A DNA stretch of 64,000 nt from the NCBI GenBank assembly GCA_907164885.2, contig OU015497.1, positions 69,379,429-69,443,428 on the forward strand. The letters are read 5' to 3'. Below are positions 43,169 through 56,152 of the stretch, in pieces. The notes beneath the pieces are model-generated. The model saw only the letters and a list, made by a program, of their open reading frames with translations, was not told the origin of the DNA and searched no databases. The DNA is from Dolomedes plantarius (lineage: Eukaryota; Arthropoda; Arachnida; Araneae; Dolomedidae). Both the position numbers and the translations under genes were made by a program. Position 1 is the stretch's first letter. Each line of letters opens with the position of its first letter.

Positions 43169-44386
43169 AAGTAACCATAGTAATATAAATTTGATCCAAC
43201 TGCCTCTTCTGTAAGACAAAGAAATATCTCAGAGCTATTTGTTGTCCTCAAAAACCGAAATTTCTTATGTCACTGTAATTAATGAAATAGCTTAATTCCA
43301 GTGAATAGCATACGAAGTCATTAAGTTTAAAATTGCTTCCTAAAGGCTTTAAACTGTAATTAGTTTCGGATGGCGAAATAAAGATAATTAGAATTTGTAA
43401 ACTACAAATTGGTTTAATGACGTGCAATAAGTTCTCTAAATTTACAGCCAATGTGGTGGAGTCTGTAAGACAGCGTAATTTGACTCGAGTCTTTTTATAT
43501 CTTTACATGTTTACTTGCGTTTCAGAAAAGTAAAACTCAGAACTTCTTATCACATCACTATGGAAATGCGAGTGAACAGGTATTTACTATAAAAAATGTA
43601 AAATTAGTTTAATAATTATACTATAAGTCTAATGTTTAGAAGAAAATATAAATTTAAACCCAAATGGTTATATTGAGATTTAATGTTTACTCCTCAGAAA
43701 ATAAATATAAATTTATAGCATTTGCATACCAATTTTGTATTACTTTCAGTAAATGAGCTATTCACTATTTTCTAAAAAGCTCTACTCCTAACAACCTTGA
43801 CAGTAAGAAATTTATTACATAGATTTAATTGTAATTTTTCATGATTTCCCCTTGGTATTTTGTTTTAAAGTTAGTAGTAATTTTCCTTTCCTTTTCATAT
43901 CGTCAAAAATTACGAATTTTAGAAAATAGTCAAAGTGAATATTCACATATGCTGACTAAATATGTGTGTCGGTCGGAAAAGCAGTATCATTTTGCGATTT
44001 ACAATTCGTACAACGTGTTGCTAAAGATCAAACATTTTCATTCAGGTATTAATCAAACTATGTGTTAGTTTCCTATTATATGAAATTTTATCATTTCTTT
44101 ACATGTAAGTGACAAACAAGAATATAAAGTTGAGCAGTATAAGAACTTCCTTTGTTCCTCAATAATTTACTCTCTAAAAAACAAAGATCATCACGTTTTG
44201 ATGTCATAAAACCTACGAAACTTGGCAGCATAAATGTGATTTAGGCTTTCCATCAAAATCGCACGAACGGCCTATATTTTTCAAAGATGTATTTTTTATA
44301 TACCACATTCTAACCCTGATTATTTAGAAAAAATTGTAATGTTTTTCTTGTCAATCTAGTTACCATCCCTTCATCTTGAACCTTTA
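43169..44386. other. AT-rich non-coding stretch
   Basis: Nothing recognisable; short frames only. Confidence 0.5.
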
Positions 44387-45822
44387 CACTAGTCACAAAA
44401 AATCACAAAAATAGCGATTACTCAAAAAGTTACGACTAGAATTTAATGAAACTTATACACATTATACAACACATAGGTAGGTATAAGCATATGTATAGAA
44501 TGAAAAATCGGATGTGTCAGTCTGGTATAGGAAAAGTACCTTTAATATGGCGTATGATGCTCCCGAGAAACAATACAGGACACACAGCGATGTGTGATGC
44601 TGTCAATTATGCGGTCTATGAGTTCGGTAGGAAGTTGGATGCATTGCTCTTGCAAAACAGTTGAAAGCGTGGCTAGGGTCCAAGGAGGAGGATTGAGAGC
44701 AGCTATTCGTCGTCCTAAAGCGTCCCAAACATGCTGGATAGGATTCAGGTCCGGTGATCGAGCTTGCCACACCATGCGCTCAATTGTTTCCTGCTCAAGA
44801 TAGGCATCCACGATGCGAGCCCTGTGCGGTCTCGCATTATCGTCCTGTAGCACGAAATCATCACCTATTGCTCCAGCATAATGGCACACATAAGCATCAA
44901 GGATGTCATCACTATAGGTGTGAGCATTCACATTTCCACGGGGAAAGACATGGAGGTCTGTGCGTCCACCGAAAGAGATACCACCCCAAACACAGGCACT
45001 GCCTGATCCGCATGCATCTCTTTCACGGATGTGTGATGGATGAAAACGAGCTCAAGGTTCTCTCCAAATTAAAATACGCCTACTATTGGTTTTAGGAATA
45101 AACCTGGACTTATCAGTAAAGAGAATAGCCCTCAATTGATCATACGTCCACTGGACATGTTGACGTGCCCACTGAAAAACATTCCCGCCTATGGCGTGAC
45201 GTGAGCGGGACGCAAATGGCTGGTCGCCTCAATAAAAGACTACATTCATGAAGCCTTCTACGCACGGTTGACGTTCATAACAACCCTTCCTGAGCTTGCA
45301 GCGAGGGAGGATCTACCTTTAGAGAGTTGCGGTTCTATTCCTTCTTGCACATAATGACAAATATCGGTCATCGGCACGTGTCGTAGCGGATGGCCGTGCT
45401 TTTCTGAACCCCCTGGATGCCGAATCCTTGGATAGAAATTGTTGCCAAAGTCTATGAACCACAGACGGAATCACATTTAGCCATCTAGCCACTTCAGTCT
45501 GACTTTGTCCTGACTCTAGTCTTCCAATAGCTCGCCATCGCAGTTCTTCGGTCAAATGATGCCTGAAGGTCATTGTTACAATTTGGCTATGCCAGATGTC
45601 TAATCTCAGCCTCGCAGCGACAATTACCACCTTGCTCTGAGACATGCATTTTTATGCTTCTCGCAAATGATGTATTCCGACTGCAGTGCCACTATTTTGC
45701 ATAATGTAGTATTATTCAGCACCTTTTGCTTAACAAAATACTTAAATTTTAAACAAATTGACCTAGTTTTGAACGTATTATCAGTCTTTTTGTGATTTTG
45801 CCTTAATTTTTGATAACTACTG
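44387..45822 (-). mobile_element. Tc1-like transposon (1436 bp), inactive
   Basis: TA flanks both ends (44385-44386, 45823-45824). The minus-strand 5' end reads CAGTAGTTATCAAAAATTAA and later CACAAAAAGACTG; the other end reads CACTAGTCACAAAAAATCAC, so the termini are inverted but diverged. The size is normal for Tc1. The transposase is on the minus strand and broken. Confidence 0.85.
44542..45645 (-). pseudogene. Tc1 transposase, frameshifted, catalytic Glu lost
   Basis: The N-terminal frame (from 45645) holds a paired-like helix-turn-helix: HHLTEELRWRAIGRLESGQS, then QTEVARWLNVIPSVVHRLWQ, then SRGFRKARPSATTRADDRY. Downstream frames carry LFTDKSRF (first catalytic Asp, neighbouring Glu changed to Lys) and SACVWGGISFGGRTDLHVF. 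DDFVLQDDNARPHRARI follows (second Asp), then SPDLNPIQHVWDALGRR. In Tc1 the last motif is normally NPIEH, so the third catalytic Glu is Gln here. With several frameshifts between 44940 and 45320, it is dead. Spider genomes hold many close relatives. Confidence 0.85.
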
Positions 45823-45824
45823 TA

Positions 45825-48015
45825 TTAGTCGGTGTTTCTAACATCATTTGGAAAAATCTCATGATTGTGAGAAGAATTGTAGGCTGAAAAGACAACTGGT
45901 GATAGACAGGGAACACGGGAAACTACGAAACCGTCTTGAATGGTATGTTTATCGCTTACTAATTTTGAAATTACTAAAGCGAAAAGTCGCCCCCGGGCAC
46001 CATGTATATAAGGTATAATTAAAAAGAAGAAAAAACCTGAATTTTTTTTATCTATGCCAGCGATTAAAAGAATATTTTTTAAAGTTACAACTTGTAAAGA
46101 AATTAGTAATTTTTTTTTTCAGCTATGAAAAAATTCCCTTTTCTTTGTTAACTGTGTATGGAATTATTACTTTGTATTGTGTATACTTTTTACTTTGTAT
46201 ATAATTGTATGTTTATACTTGTATGCTCATCAGGCAACTAAAATTATTGAGTTATAATTTCCTATAGAATTCAAGTGATTATAGAACTTCTAAGAGAGCT
46301 TGTGGAGCAGGATAAAACAAATTAATACGTAAAACTCTCGGATTGATATTACATTATTTTTAGAATAACTGAAGGAAACTAATATACTAAGGATTATTAG
46401 TTTAATGCATGAGGTACCCACAAATTTTATAATTTTTATTTCTTAATAAAATAAGTAATGATTTTGATATTACTTCATGTACTTTGTATCAAAAAATTAT
46501 TTCCATGTTCGCAATTTAGCACATGGAGCTATTTCAAGTTTTACGTTTTGTGTCTTGCACGAGTATGACTACAGAAGATGACTCTTCAATCACTTGTCCA
46601 GTTTCCTATGTTATACAATACTAAAAAGACACATTAAATTCGCTTTTTCGTCTCCATAATGTTGCATACATATATGTAGACATAGGGCTATATTTTGTTT
46701 CGGCGAAATCTAAGAATTGCATGTCCAGAATATTTATTGAAAGCATTTGTTAAAGTTTAAAATATATATTGTTTATTTTACGATTTAAAAATTTGAACAT
46801 TGAAAATAAAATAATAAAGGCAGCATTGCATTGGGTACATAGATCGGTTACTGTAAGGAAACATATATAAAATGGAAAAATATTGTTTTAACTTTTAACT
46901 ATACATCGTGGTATCATTTTGAAAAGAACTGACATATTCGAAGAACTAGGTCACGAAGTTATTTAAAAAAATGAGAATTCATGATTGTTTACAGATAAAA
47001 ATGTTTAATAAATATGTTAAATAATTAACATTTCAACTGAAACATGGTTTTACAAAAATTTTCTACATATTTGAAAATTGTGTGAACAGAATAAAGAATC
47101 TACAATTACAATTTTCTTTTAATCCTACAAAAGAAGAAACTGTGTAAAGCATTTTCAATAAAAATATTCGCTTCCTTCAAATTAGAGTTTTCTCTTAGTA
47201 CAGCGACGGGTTAAAAAACGAAACAAACAAACAAACAAGAAAAACCTGATACTTTATCGAAACAACTCTGTCCTATACATTCAACTACAGACATGAAATT
47301 TATTTCCAAGAACTAAGAAACTGTTACAAATTGCGTTTCTTTTTGGGGTTTTTCGCAAACTTATCTTTATTTTTAAAAACATCTGATTAAATTTCTCTGT
47401 TAGTTGTATCCTCAAATGAAAATAAAGATGGAAATGCAATTGTGTAGTATGCTAAACTCATAAATTATAACATTTTTTTAAATAAACTGCTCTTAAAATT
47501 TATGAACATAAATTTCCTAATTAAATCTGATTCAAGATTCGGGGGAGACAAGTAATACCGATCATGTAAAATTAATTAAAGGTCTTAATCGAAATCGATA
47601 AATGTGGTTATAAACAACACTTCAATTTCACAGTCTTTCGAAGTATTTACTTTAAATTTTAATTCTGTTGTTATTAAACTTAACATGTCTATGATATTTT
47701 AAGTGTTATAATTGTAACCGAAGATTTAAGGTAGAAACTTTTATTTTCATTGTTAGAAAATTTTAATGAGGGATTTCATTTCGATATATAATTGATATAA
47801 TGAGTCTTATCTAGCAATGAAAGAATGCATAGCAATTAAAAAATGTATGCAATTAGAATAAAAATATATACAAGTTATTGAAGTTTTCAGGGTAAAACAT
47901 GACATTGTATAAACAGGAATAATCTACATATGCAAAATTATTAACTGACATCATATGACAATTAATCTTTCGCTATTGCTAGATATAGAGACGTGTTATC
48001 TGATACATATACACA
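45825..48015. other. AT-rich non-coding stretch
   Basis: No gene, RNA or element termini recognised in about 2.2 kb. Confidence 0.5.
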
Positions 48016-48017
48016 TA

Positions 48018-49333
48018 CAGAGGCTGTTCACACATTTTTTAGACGATTTTGGTAAGCGGTAATAAAAAATAGTTTGCTGGAAAAGAAATAATTGCAATTT
48101 ATTTAAAAGTCAAATTTATAGTCTGCGGCTTGAAAATTTTGTTTTTATTCAAAATGACGCTTTTATCAAAGCAGTGGTTGGAAGGCTACATTTATGCTCT
48201 TTCCGAAGAGAAATATGCATACTCCGTTATCCAAAAACGATGTGAGAGTCATGGTTTTGTGATATCTAAAGTGTCGATAGGTAATATCGTCAACAAGAAA
48301 GGAAAAAAACGTCAAATTGGAGCCTCAAGTGGGCAAAAATTCCAAACAAGTATCCAAGGAAAAAACGGACATCTTCGACTATTACAAAGGTACGTTGTTT
48401 AATGTGAAAAGAAAATCCCCCTAGTCAAAGGACAATTGCAAAATCATTAAAATGTTCAGTGTCCACTGTAAACAAAATGATAAACGTTGATTTAAATCTT
48501 AAGAAAGCGAACAAACGCAATGTGCATTGTCTTCTTCCAAATCATATCGCTGAACGTAGGACACGCTGCAGAATTCTATATGAGAAACACTTATCCAAAG
48601 AAAAATGGAAAACAATTGTCACAATAGATGAATCATGGGTGTATTTAAATGATTGCAACAAAAAAAGAACCATTTATTATCATAAAAGGGGAGAAAAAAA
48701 TTTAAGTACATGTTTCAAAGAATCGAAAGAATGTTTTTCTGAGGGATTCATGATTGTTGCTGGTTTTTCTTATAATGGCAAGTTCAAAATAAAGAGAGTG
48801 GAAAAAAATGTCAAGATTAACTCCAAATACTATCAGGAACATATTTTATCGCCAATTTTTCTGAATAAAATACCATCGCTTTACCCACAGTGCCACCAAT
48901 CTGTGAGACTCCATCAGGACAAAGCTAGCAGTCACACATCAAAATCCACTGTAAATTTCCTAAAAGAAATGGAATAAAAAACTGGTATAAAGGCCATACC
49001 CTTCATTGATATCCCTACTAAATCTCCTACTGTATCACCTACTGTATCTCTACTGTATAACCTATGGATTTTCGTGCTTTCGGACTTTTAAAATCTGCAT
49101 TATCCAAACGTCGTCCCAAAACCCTTACAGGACTCTGGAAAGCTGTTCAGGAGGAATGGGATAGAATACCTCTTCTGACACTTCAAAAGGCATTATTATC
49201 TTGGAAATTGAGGTGTCGAAAGATTGTTCAGAATAAGGGATGTCAAATAGAACATTTAAAACACAAGAATTTTATGTAATTTAATTTTGTGAATACAATA
49301 TACATAGTCTAAAAAATGTGTGAACAGCCTCTG
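48018..49333 (+). mobile_element. DD41D (rosa-like) Tc1/mariner element, copy 1 (1316 bp)
   Basis: Perfectly matching termini (CAGAGGCTGTTCACACATTT at the left, the same as reverse complement at the right), flanked by TA (48016-48017, 49334-49335). It is closely related, about nine bases in ten, to 56153-57451. The transposase is broken. Confidence 0.9.
48154..49279 (+). pseudogene. DD41D transposase, copy 1, frameshifted
   Basis: It starts MTLLSKQWLEGYIYALSEEK at 48154 and reads to about 48340, where a frameshift intervenes (PNKYPRKK of copy 2 appears here in another frame). From 48459 it reads through the winged-helix region into TIDESWVYLND (first Asp), then FMIVAGFSYNGKFKIKR and RLHQDKASSHTSK (second Asp). 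A stop falls in LKEMEstop at about 48975. A short duplicated CCTACTGTATC stretch follows near 49030, then PMDFRAFG-type sequence in a new frame (third Asp) and the end KHKNFM. It is inactive. Confidence 0.85.
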
Positions 49334-49335
49334 TA

Positions 49336-51445
49336 TATGCACGTAAGGAAGCATTTGGGGGATTTTTATAACATAATATTTTTTATGTAGAAAAAAATAG
49401 ACTCTGTACCTCTTTTAATGTTCTTTCAAAATACAAACAAAGACATTGTTAGATACCACCAAACCGCGTGATATTTCAGGTAGACATTTACGATATAATC
49501 CGTAATATTTTACAGGAATTTATAATCTACAATTTCCTGCACTTTGTTCACTATACTGAAAAAAATAAGAAATTCAAGATGTAATTTATTTAAAAAAACA
49601 GTAAGCTTGAGAATTTGATAAATCTGTAAATTTAAAACGTTAATTCTTTTAGATTTTTATAATAGGATGAAAATCTGTATAACGCAAAAAAACTAAAACG
49701 GTAAAAAACAAGAAAATTTTTTTCTCAAGTACTATACAATGCTTCAAGAGTTTGTAAATGGATTAAAGAGGCAGTATAACATTTATAAAACTAGTATAAA
49801 AATTGTTTAGTAACAATTGATGTTGTAAATGAAAAAAGAAAACTTCCATTTGATGAAAGTACCATAAGAATTTAAATGTCATTTTTGTAACATTTGTTGA
49901 ACAGAAATCCGGAGCTCATATAAAAAATAAAGGTTGGAATAAAACATACGTACAAAAATATGCAGAAATTTTAAAATTTTATTAAAAAATATATGATTCT
50001 AAATTTTTTTTGAGAAATGACTTTGTACTTAAATAAAACTGCAACGAAATGAAATCTTTATTTCTGGAAAGAATGGCGATTTGCATGCGTTTGTAATACA
50101 GTAGGCTGTTTTCAATTGGTTTGACTGGATGGATGAATATGTCTTTAACCGTGCCTTGTAATAAAACTGATTGAACCTAAAACCTTATTCAAATATTTCT
50201 GTTCAGAATAATACGAACGTAAAGGTTACTTTGCTCTTAAAGGGAACATAAAATAGTAAATAAGATGCAAGAGTAACAATTTCTATTAGTCAGAACTCTT
50301 TTCTTAGGAACACGGCGACCGTCATATAAAACATTTCATTCATACTAATAAAACATTCCAAATGGTTGTTACAAAGTTGAAAAAAATTACGAATGTAATA
50401 ATATCTTTTTAACTTTTTGCATCTGATAAGAAATGGAGTAGCATAATGCACATGTAAATTGTATACCGGGTTTCCCATGCAAAATAAATACACACACGCG
50501 CACGCACACCCACATATAGTTCAAAATTTATTCCAAGTTATACAGTGATATTTCCTTCTTATACACTTCACAAACATCATACATAGTATAAGTTGTAAAA
50601 ACTTGTAACTTTTCTAATTGACTTCCTCCATTTTTTTCATTGCATATTTATTTAGTTATATGTAAAAAATTGCACTTCAAATACTTAATTGTAAAACTTC
50701 ATTCTCATTAAAATAGGGGATATCTATCCATATACAAGTTGATTGCCAAGACGATTTTGCGGTAATCCTTGTGGCTCTACTCGTTCCATCGGAGACGCGT
50801 CACAAGGGTTGATGCAATTTATTAGCATGCGTGCCAGTATGTCAAAAAAACTAATTGTTTAGTTTTCTTTAATCTGTACATTTTAATTAGCATAATATAT
50901 ATTTCAACTTTTTATTTTTAAATTGTTAACGTGTTACTGTTAACCAAACTTTAATTTCTATTGGTTAAATTAAATTAGACTTGGAGATATTGAATTAGAT
51001 TTTTAAATTGAAAATAATTGCTGCTTTATTTGTGGATATTAAGTTAGATTAAATTAATATGTCGCACATAAACAGTATAGTATCTGTTATAGCATAAGTC
51101 CCAGGCTGCTTCATTTTTATTGCGCAAGTCCTAATGCAATTTTAAACTGTAAGAAGGGTTAGGACTCAGACGGTGATCCCAAATAAGCCTTTTCTTGTTT
51201 AGATTTCTAAAAGTAGTCTTGTATTAGACCAATTAACAAATAAAAGAACGACTCAAACTTCTTCCTCACAATTCGGACTGAGAATTCAAAAGAGAAATCT
51301 TGCCTGTGTAAAAAAACACCCAGGTATTCCTTTATCCCGCTGTCTGCAGTCAGTTGGAGACACGATGAACATTAAAAATTACAGTACATTTAATATTCAT
51401 CAAATCATATGTACATGTTTGATACATAACAATGTTCACGGAACT
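49336..51445. other. AT-rich non-coding stretch
   Basis: No gene or element ends seen. A short degenerate CA run lies at about 50491-50513. Confidence 0.5.
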
Positions 51446-52060
51446 TTAATGACACGAGAACAATCAATATCCGTTTCCAGTCGGAGTTCTCCCATCGCCT
51501 CCGTATATAGCGTGTACATCTGGGTCCTAAACGGGCTATATCCTCCAAAAACAAATTGGTGCGTCCGCGAAGACAATAACCCCTGACTTCTATGAAGGTC
51601 AGTTCGACTTCCACCCTACCTACATTCGAATTCACCGTGGAATCTAGGGGTTGGAGCACAACTGTGTTTAATGGGGTCGCAAGCTACGTCCTAAAATGGG
51701 GAGTTGACGATATCGCGTTTCAAGAGCGATTTCTTCGAAGGCATGAATAATTTGAATTTTCACCTGCAGATAGCTCTCTTAATGTCGCATTTACATATTC
51801 GCACTCGCTCCACTCGGAAGACATTTTCGAGACAATCATCATGTTTCTGCATTGACGCCAGTGACCGTTCTCACATTCGTGCCTCTTGCTGTGAATAAGA
51901 CTTCCCGTCGCGGGAGAAACGGCGAGCCCACCGTTTACACATTTGCTCCTCGCGATTCGACTTGCGAATAGCGCGACTGTGCAAATGCGGTGTGAAGGTA
52001 GCGTAATCCCCCACCCCTTGTAGTCTGGGTAGACTTATTCACATGGGGATGGAAAAGTTC
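51446..52060. other. GC-richer patch without a credible ORF
   Basis: This ~600-base patch has many CG dinucleotides and differs strongly from its AT-rich neighbours. Frames on both strands are short and match nothing I know. It may be a promoter or CpG-rich region of an unseen gene, or part of an LTR or SINE family. No termini or repeats were found within the window. Confidence 0.3.
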
Positions 52061-52608
52061 TTGGAATAGTTTGGAGGAAGGTTAAGAGCAAATGAGATCT
52101 ACTACTTATTCTTGCTAGTTTCTAAGAAAATAACTATCACTGAGTTATTCTTATCAATAAGACAACAAAAATGAATGCCATGTATGAGATGAAATGTATA
52201 CTTTTTGTTTTTAAAATAAGACAAATATTTTTTTAAATTAATCTCAGTTACCTGTAAAGTGTAACTTAAATAATTTTATACTATCCAAGCACCGTTTAGA
52301 TTAAACAGGAGAGATTTCAAGTAAAATTTTCTTATCGTCGAATTTCTTACGCGAGTAGATGGAAGTGACTTTAGTATAGAAATGTAACTTAGATAAAACA
52401 GTGAAAACAAATGGTAAAAATATATAGTGTGTTTCATTTCTTGACTATTCGAGGAAGTACACAGTAAAATTTGATTAAAATATGCCACTCATATTTCGCC
52501 TCGAATAAAATTCTCTCTGAAGCAGATTGGTGGAGGTAAGTCGATCTTTATATTCTAATTTATTATCAGTCCTTAAATTTCTAAAGCTTTACGACCTTAT
52601 GTACACAC
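52061..52608. other. Non-coding spacer
   Basis: Nothing recognisable. Confidence 0.4.
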
Positions 52609-53550
<942 letters not shown>

Positions 53551-54264
53551 GGTGTAGCTTGCAGCATAGTGAGAACGGGTATGAGTAAATTGATTTATTC
53601 TCCGAAAGAGAGGTTCTGGAAAATTATAAAGCTTACGTTAACAGCATATTTGTTTAATTTGGGAAACTACGATTCTCGGAATAAGTTATTTTGAAGGGGG
53701 TAAGAAAAGAGTATAAACTGAAGGAGCGTAAGACCAGAGGATACGTAATACTAGAGGATAGTATTACGTAATTTTATTCAATATTCAATAAACAAAAGCA
53801 AGTGATCAATTCTAGGAAAATTTTATCACTCGCATAAGGAATGTTTATTTTCCTTTACTTGGTAATTCTTTCAATCTTCTGAGTATATGTTGTTGTATTC
53901 TTTTGAGTGTAATATATTAAATATTTTTATTTTAGCAAGGGAAATATTAAATAAGATTCGGTTGTGGAATCTCAGCATTGCTCTACCAGTTATTTCTAAT
54001 ATGTTTATAAAAGAATTTGTTTGCGCAATTTTTTTCGTGGAATATATTGTTATAGTAATAAAATTTTGTATTGCGAATATCATTCATGTTATGCTACGAA
54101 TGCATCTCCTACAAGAAAGCAACTTAATAAAGAAAAATTATTGTGATTTTCATTAAAAAAAATCTTCATCGTCAGTGTTCGAAAATTCGCCCTGCAAATG
54201 AAAAGAAATAGTTGTATTAATCTGTGAAAAATGACCCTAGGTCAGTGTCAAGAAATATTTATAT
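53551..54264. other. Non-coding spacer
   Basis: Overlapping frames near 53890-54150 on both strands are AT-driven and resemble no protein. Confidence 0.45.
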
Positions 54265-54415
54265 TTATTTCAAAATAAAATATCAACTTCATCTCCAAAA
54301 ATTTTAAGTCAAGATAAACTCAACCTTCCGGACTGACAGGGATAGAAAGAGAGCTCAAGATGGAAGTTCGGCTTGGCGAAATTTAGCAGTTGGCAGGGTT
54401 GTCCAAAGTACAAAA
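54265..54415 (+). repeat. Dispersed repeat, family A copy 2
   Basis: Diverged relative of 940-1110 (see there). Shared pieces include ATCAACTTCATCTCC, AAATTTTAAGTCAA and GGCAGGGTTGTCC. Confidence 0.4.
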
Positions 54416-54635
54416 CGGTCCAGAATTTCAAATAAGGTGTCTAGTAAAATCGTGGCCACAGAAAATTAGGTAATGAAGAATGTTAAAAATAAATTGAATT
54501 TCAGGACATAAATTAAAAATAAATTTTGATTATTTTATTTTCATGGCTGATTACAAGAGACAAATTTTATTTTTTTAAAGATGAATATCGTAAATATTAA
54601 GTATAAATGTATATAAAATACATCCATTATGGATG

Positions 54636-54666
<31 letters not shown>

Positions 54667-54668
<2 letters not shown>

Positions 54669-54839
54669 GTGAAATCTCGATCTATCGATTTTCAAAGGAC
54701 TGACTGAACTGAACGATAAATGTGGAAAAACAATAGAAGCGGGACCATAACAAAGAAATATGATCGTCGGCACTGAGTGAAATAAACGATAAATACGGGA
54801 AAAGGATGATATGGGAAAGGATGAATCGATATTCCACTG
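54667..54839. mobile_element. pogo/Tigger-like MITE, 173 bp
   Basis: Termini CAGTGAAATCTCGATCTATC on the left and CAGTGGAATATCGATTCATC as the reverse complement on the right, flanked by TA. It inserted at the end of a TA tract (54641-54666). Two AACGATAAATRYGGRAAAA copies lie inside. CAGTG-with-TCGAT ends are typical of pogo-type elements. Confidence 0.75.
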
Positions 54840-54841
54840 TA

Positions 54842-55263
54842 TATATACATGTATGTATGTATGCATTTACTTATATCTTTCCAATTCTAGAGTATATACG
54901 TAATGTTTCTGTTTAATCACTCCTTCTGCTACTGTTAGCGGCTTTTTTTTGTATTTATTTTTTTTGTCATACTGCTATAGTGGGGTTTCTCTTTTTTCAC
55001 GTTCTTGGGTGATATTAGAGAAAATTTCATGAAAAAATAACTTTGCCGTAAAACTACAATGCAAGTAAGTGTTAAAAATAGTAACCAGAACAACACTTTT
55101 TAAAAAATTATAAATTTCTGATACCTTACATTGATCAGCCTTTTAAAGTAACTCCTTACAATTGCTTTATAAAAAGAGCAAAAATGTAAGTCATGTGACA
55201 TATTTAAAAATGCTCCATACTTTATATTGGAACCATCTATGAAAATTAAAAGGAAATAGCCAT
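54842..55263. other. Non-coding spacer
   Basis: AT-rich spacer without recognisable content. Confidence 0.4.
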
Positions 55264-55521
55264 TTAACACTAGAACCGCCGGACTTTGCTACCTACCTAG
55301 AACCGCCAAGGGGACAAAAATGTCCCCTGTCATAGAACTGGCGTTTTGGTAAAAAAAAGATCGGATAAAATGATATTATTTAGACACATGAGAGTTTTAT
55401 TACAGAAAAAACTTTATTGCTAGTTAAACAATTGTTTACAACTAATCCAATAAAGCGAAAAATAACTGAAAAAGGCTATATAAAGACCAATACAGTCTTG
55501 GACAAACCAACTTTGAAGAAA

Positions 55522-56150
55522 CTACAGGTCTTTTCTAGATACATAGGCCTTGCAAGACACACAAGTGTACGTTACGTGACCAGTACACTTTTTGCACACT
55601 GATTTCTTACATGTTACACATTTGTAAGCACTTTTTCCATTGTTACAAGTTATGCGAACTTGACATTTTCGACGGGATTGACTGATTTCAGATGGATCAG
55701 CGTGATCAGCTGCAGAACTCTTTCTATCAATGATTTCTCTGGTAATTATTTCTATTATTTCCTCTCTTAAGGTGAGAAGGAAATCTCGCCTTGATATCTT
55801 CATTTCCGTTACTTCTTTATACAGCACCCAACTATTAATTCCTGCCAAGTCCAAAACGTTACAAAACGTATGAAAGGGCCATCTCCTTGATGTACTTTTC
55901 ACAGAATACTTGCGAGCCATGGCGTCAACAACGTCTACCCCAGAATTTGTTTTGTTATAAAACGTGACACTTCCGGGTTTAGACTTGCGATCACTGACTA
56001 TTTGCACGTCAGGGTGTAGCGAACTCATCATAACCACATTTTTGTTTGTCTTTCCCTGATACACAGTGATAGTTATGTCATTGTTTTTTAAAATCGTAGA
56101 ATCGTAAAGATTCTCGCGAGCCTTCATCACGCAGTGGGGAACTTCTCTTC
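55522..56150 (-). pseudogene. piggyBac transposase, C-terminal block
   Basis: Resuming after the insertion it reads EVPHCVMKARENLYDST, MMSSLHPDVQIVSDR, and then KTNSGVDVVDAMARKYS (third catalytic Asp region). RRWPFHTFCNVLDLAGINSW follows, and a C-terminal Cys-rich finger with CxxC pairs (YKCVTCKKSVCKKC, YTCVSCK). All three catalytic aspartates survive across the two blocks, but the insertion, a stop and a shift inactivate the gene. It belongs to the PGBD4-like piggyBac group. Confidence 0.85.
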
Positions 56151-56152
56151 TA

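Noticed and set aside
53871..54156. Overlapping 70- and 89-codon frames on opposite strands
   Set aside because: Hydrophobic AT-driven frames on both strands with no similarity to known proteins and no gene context.
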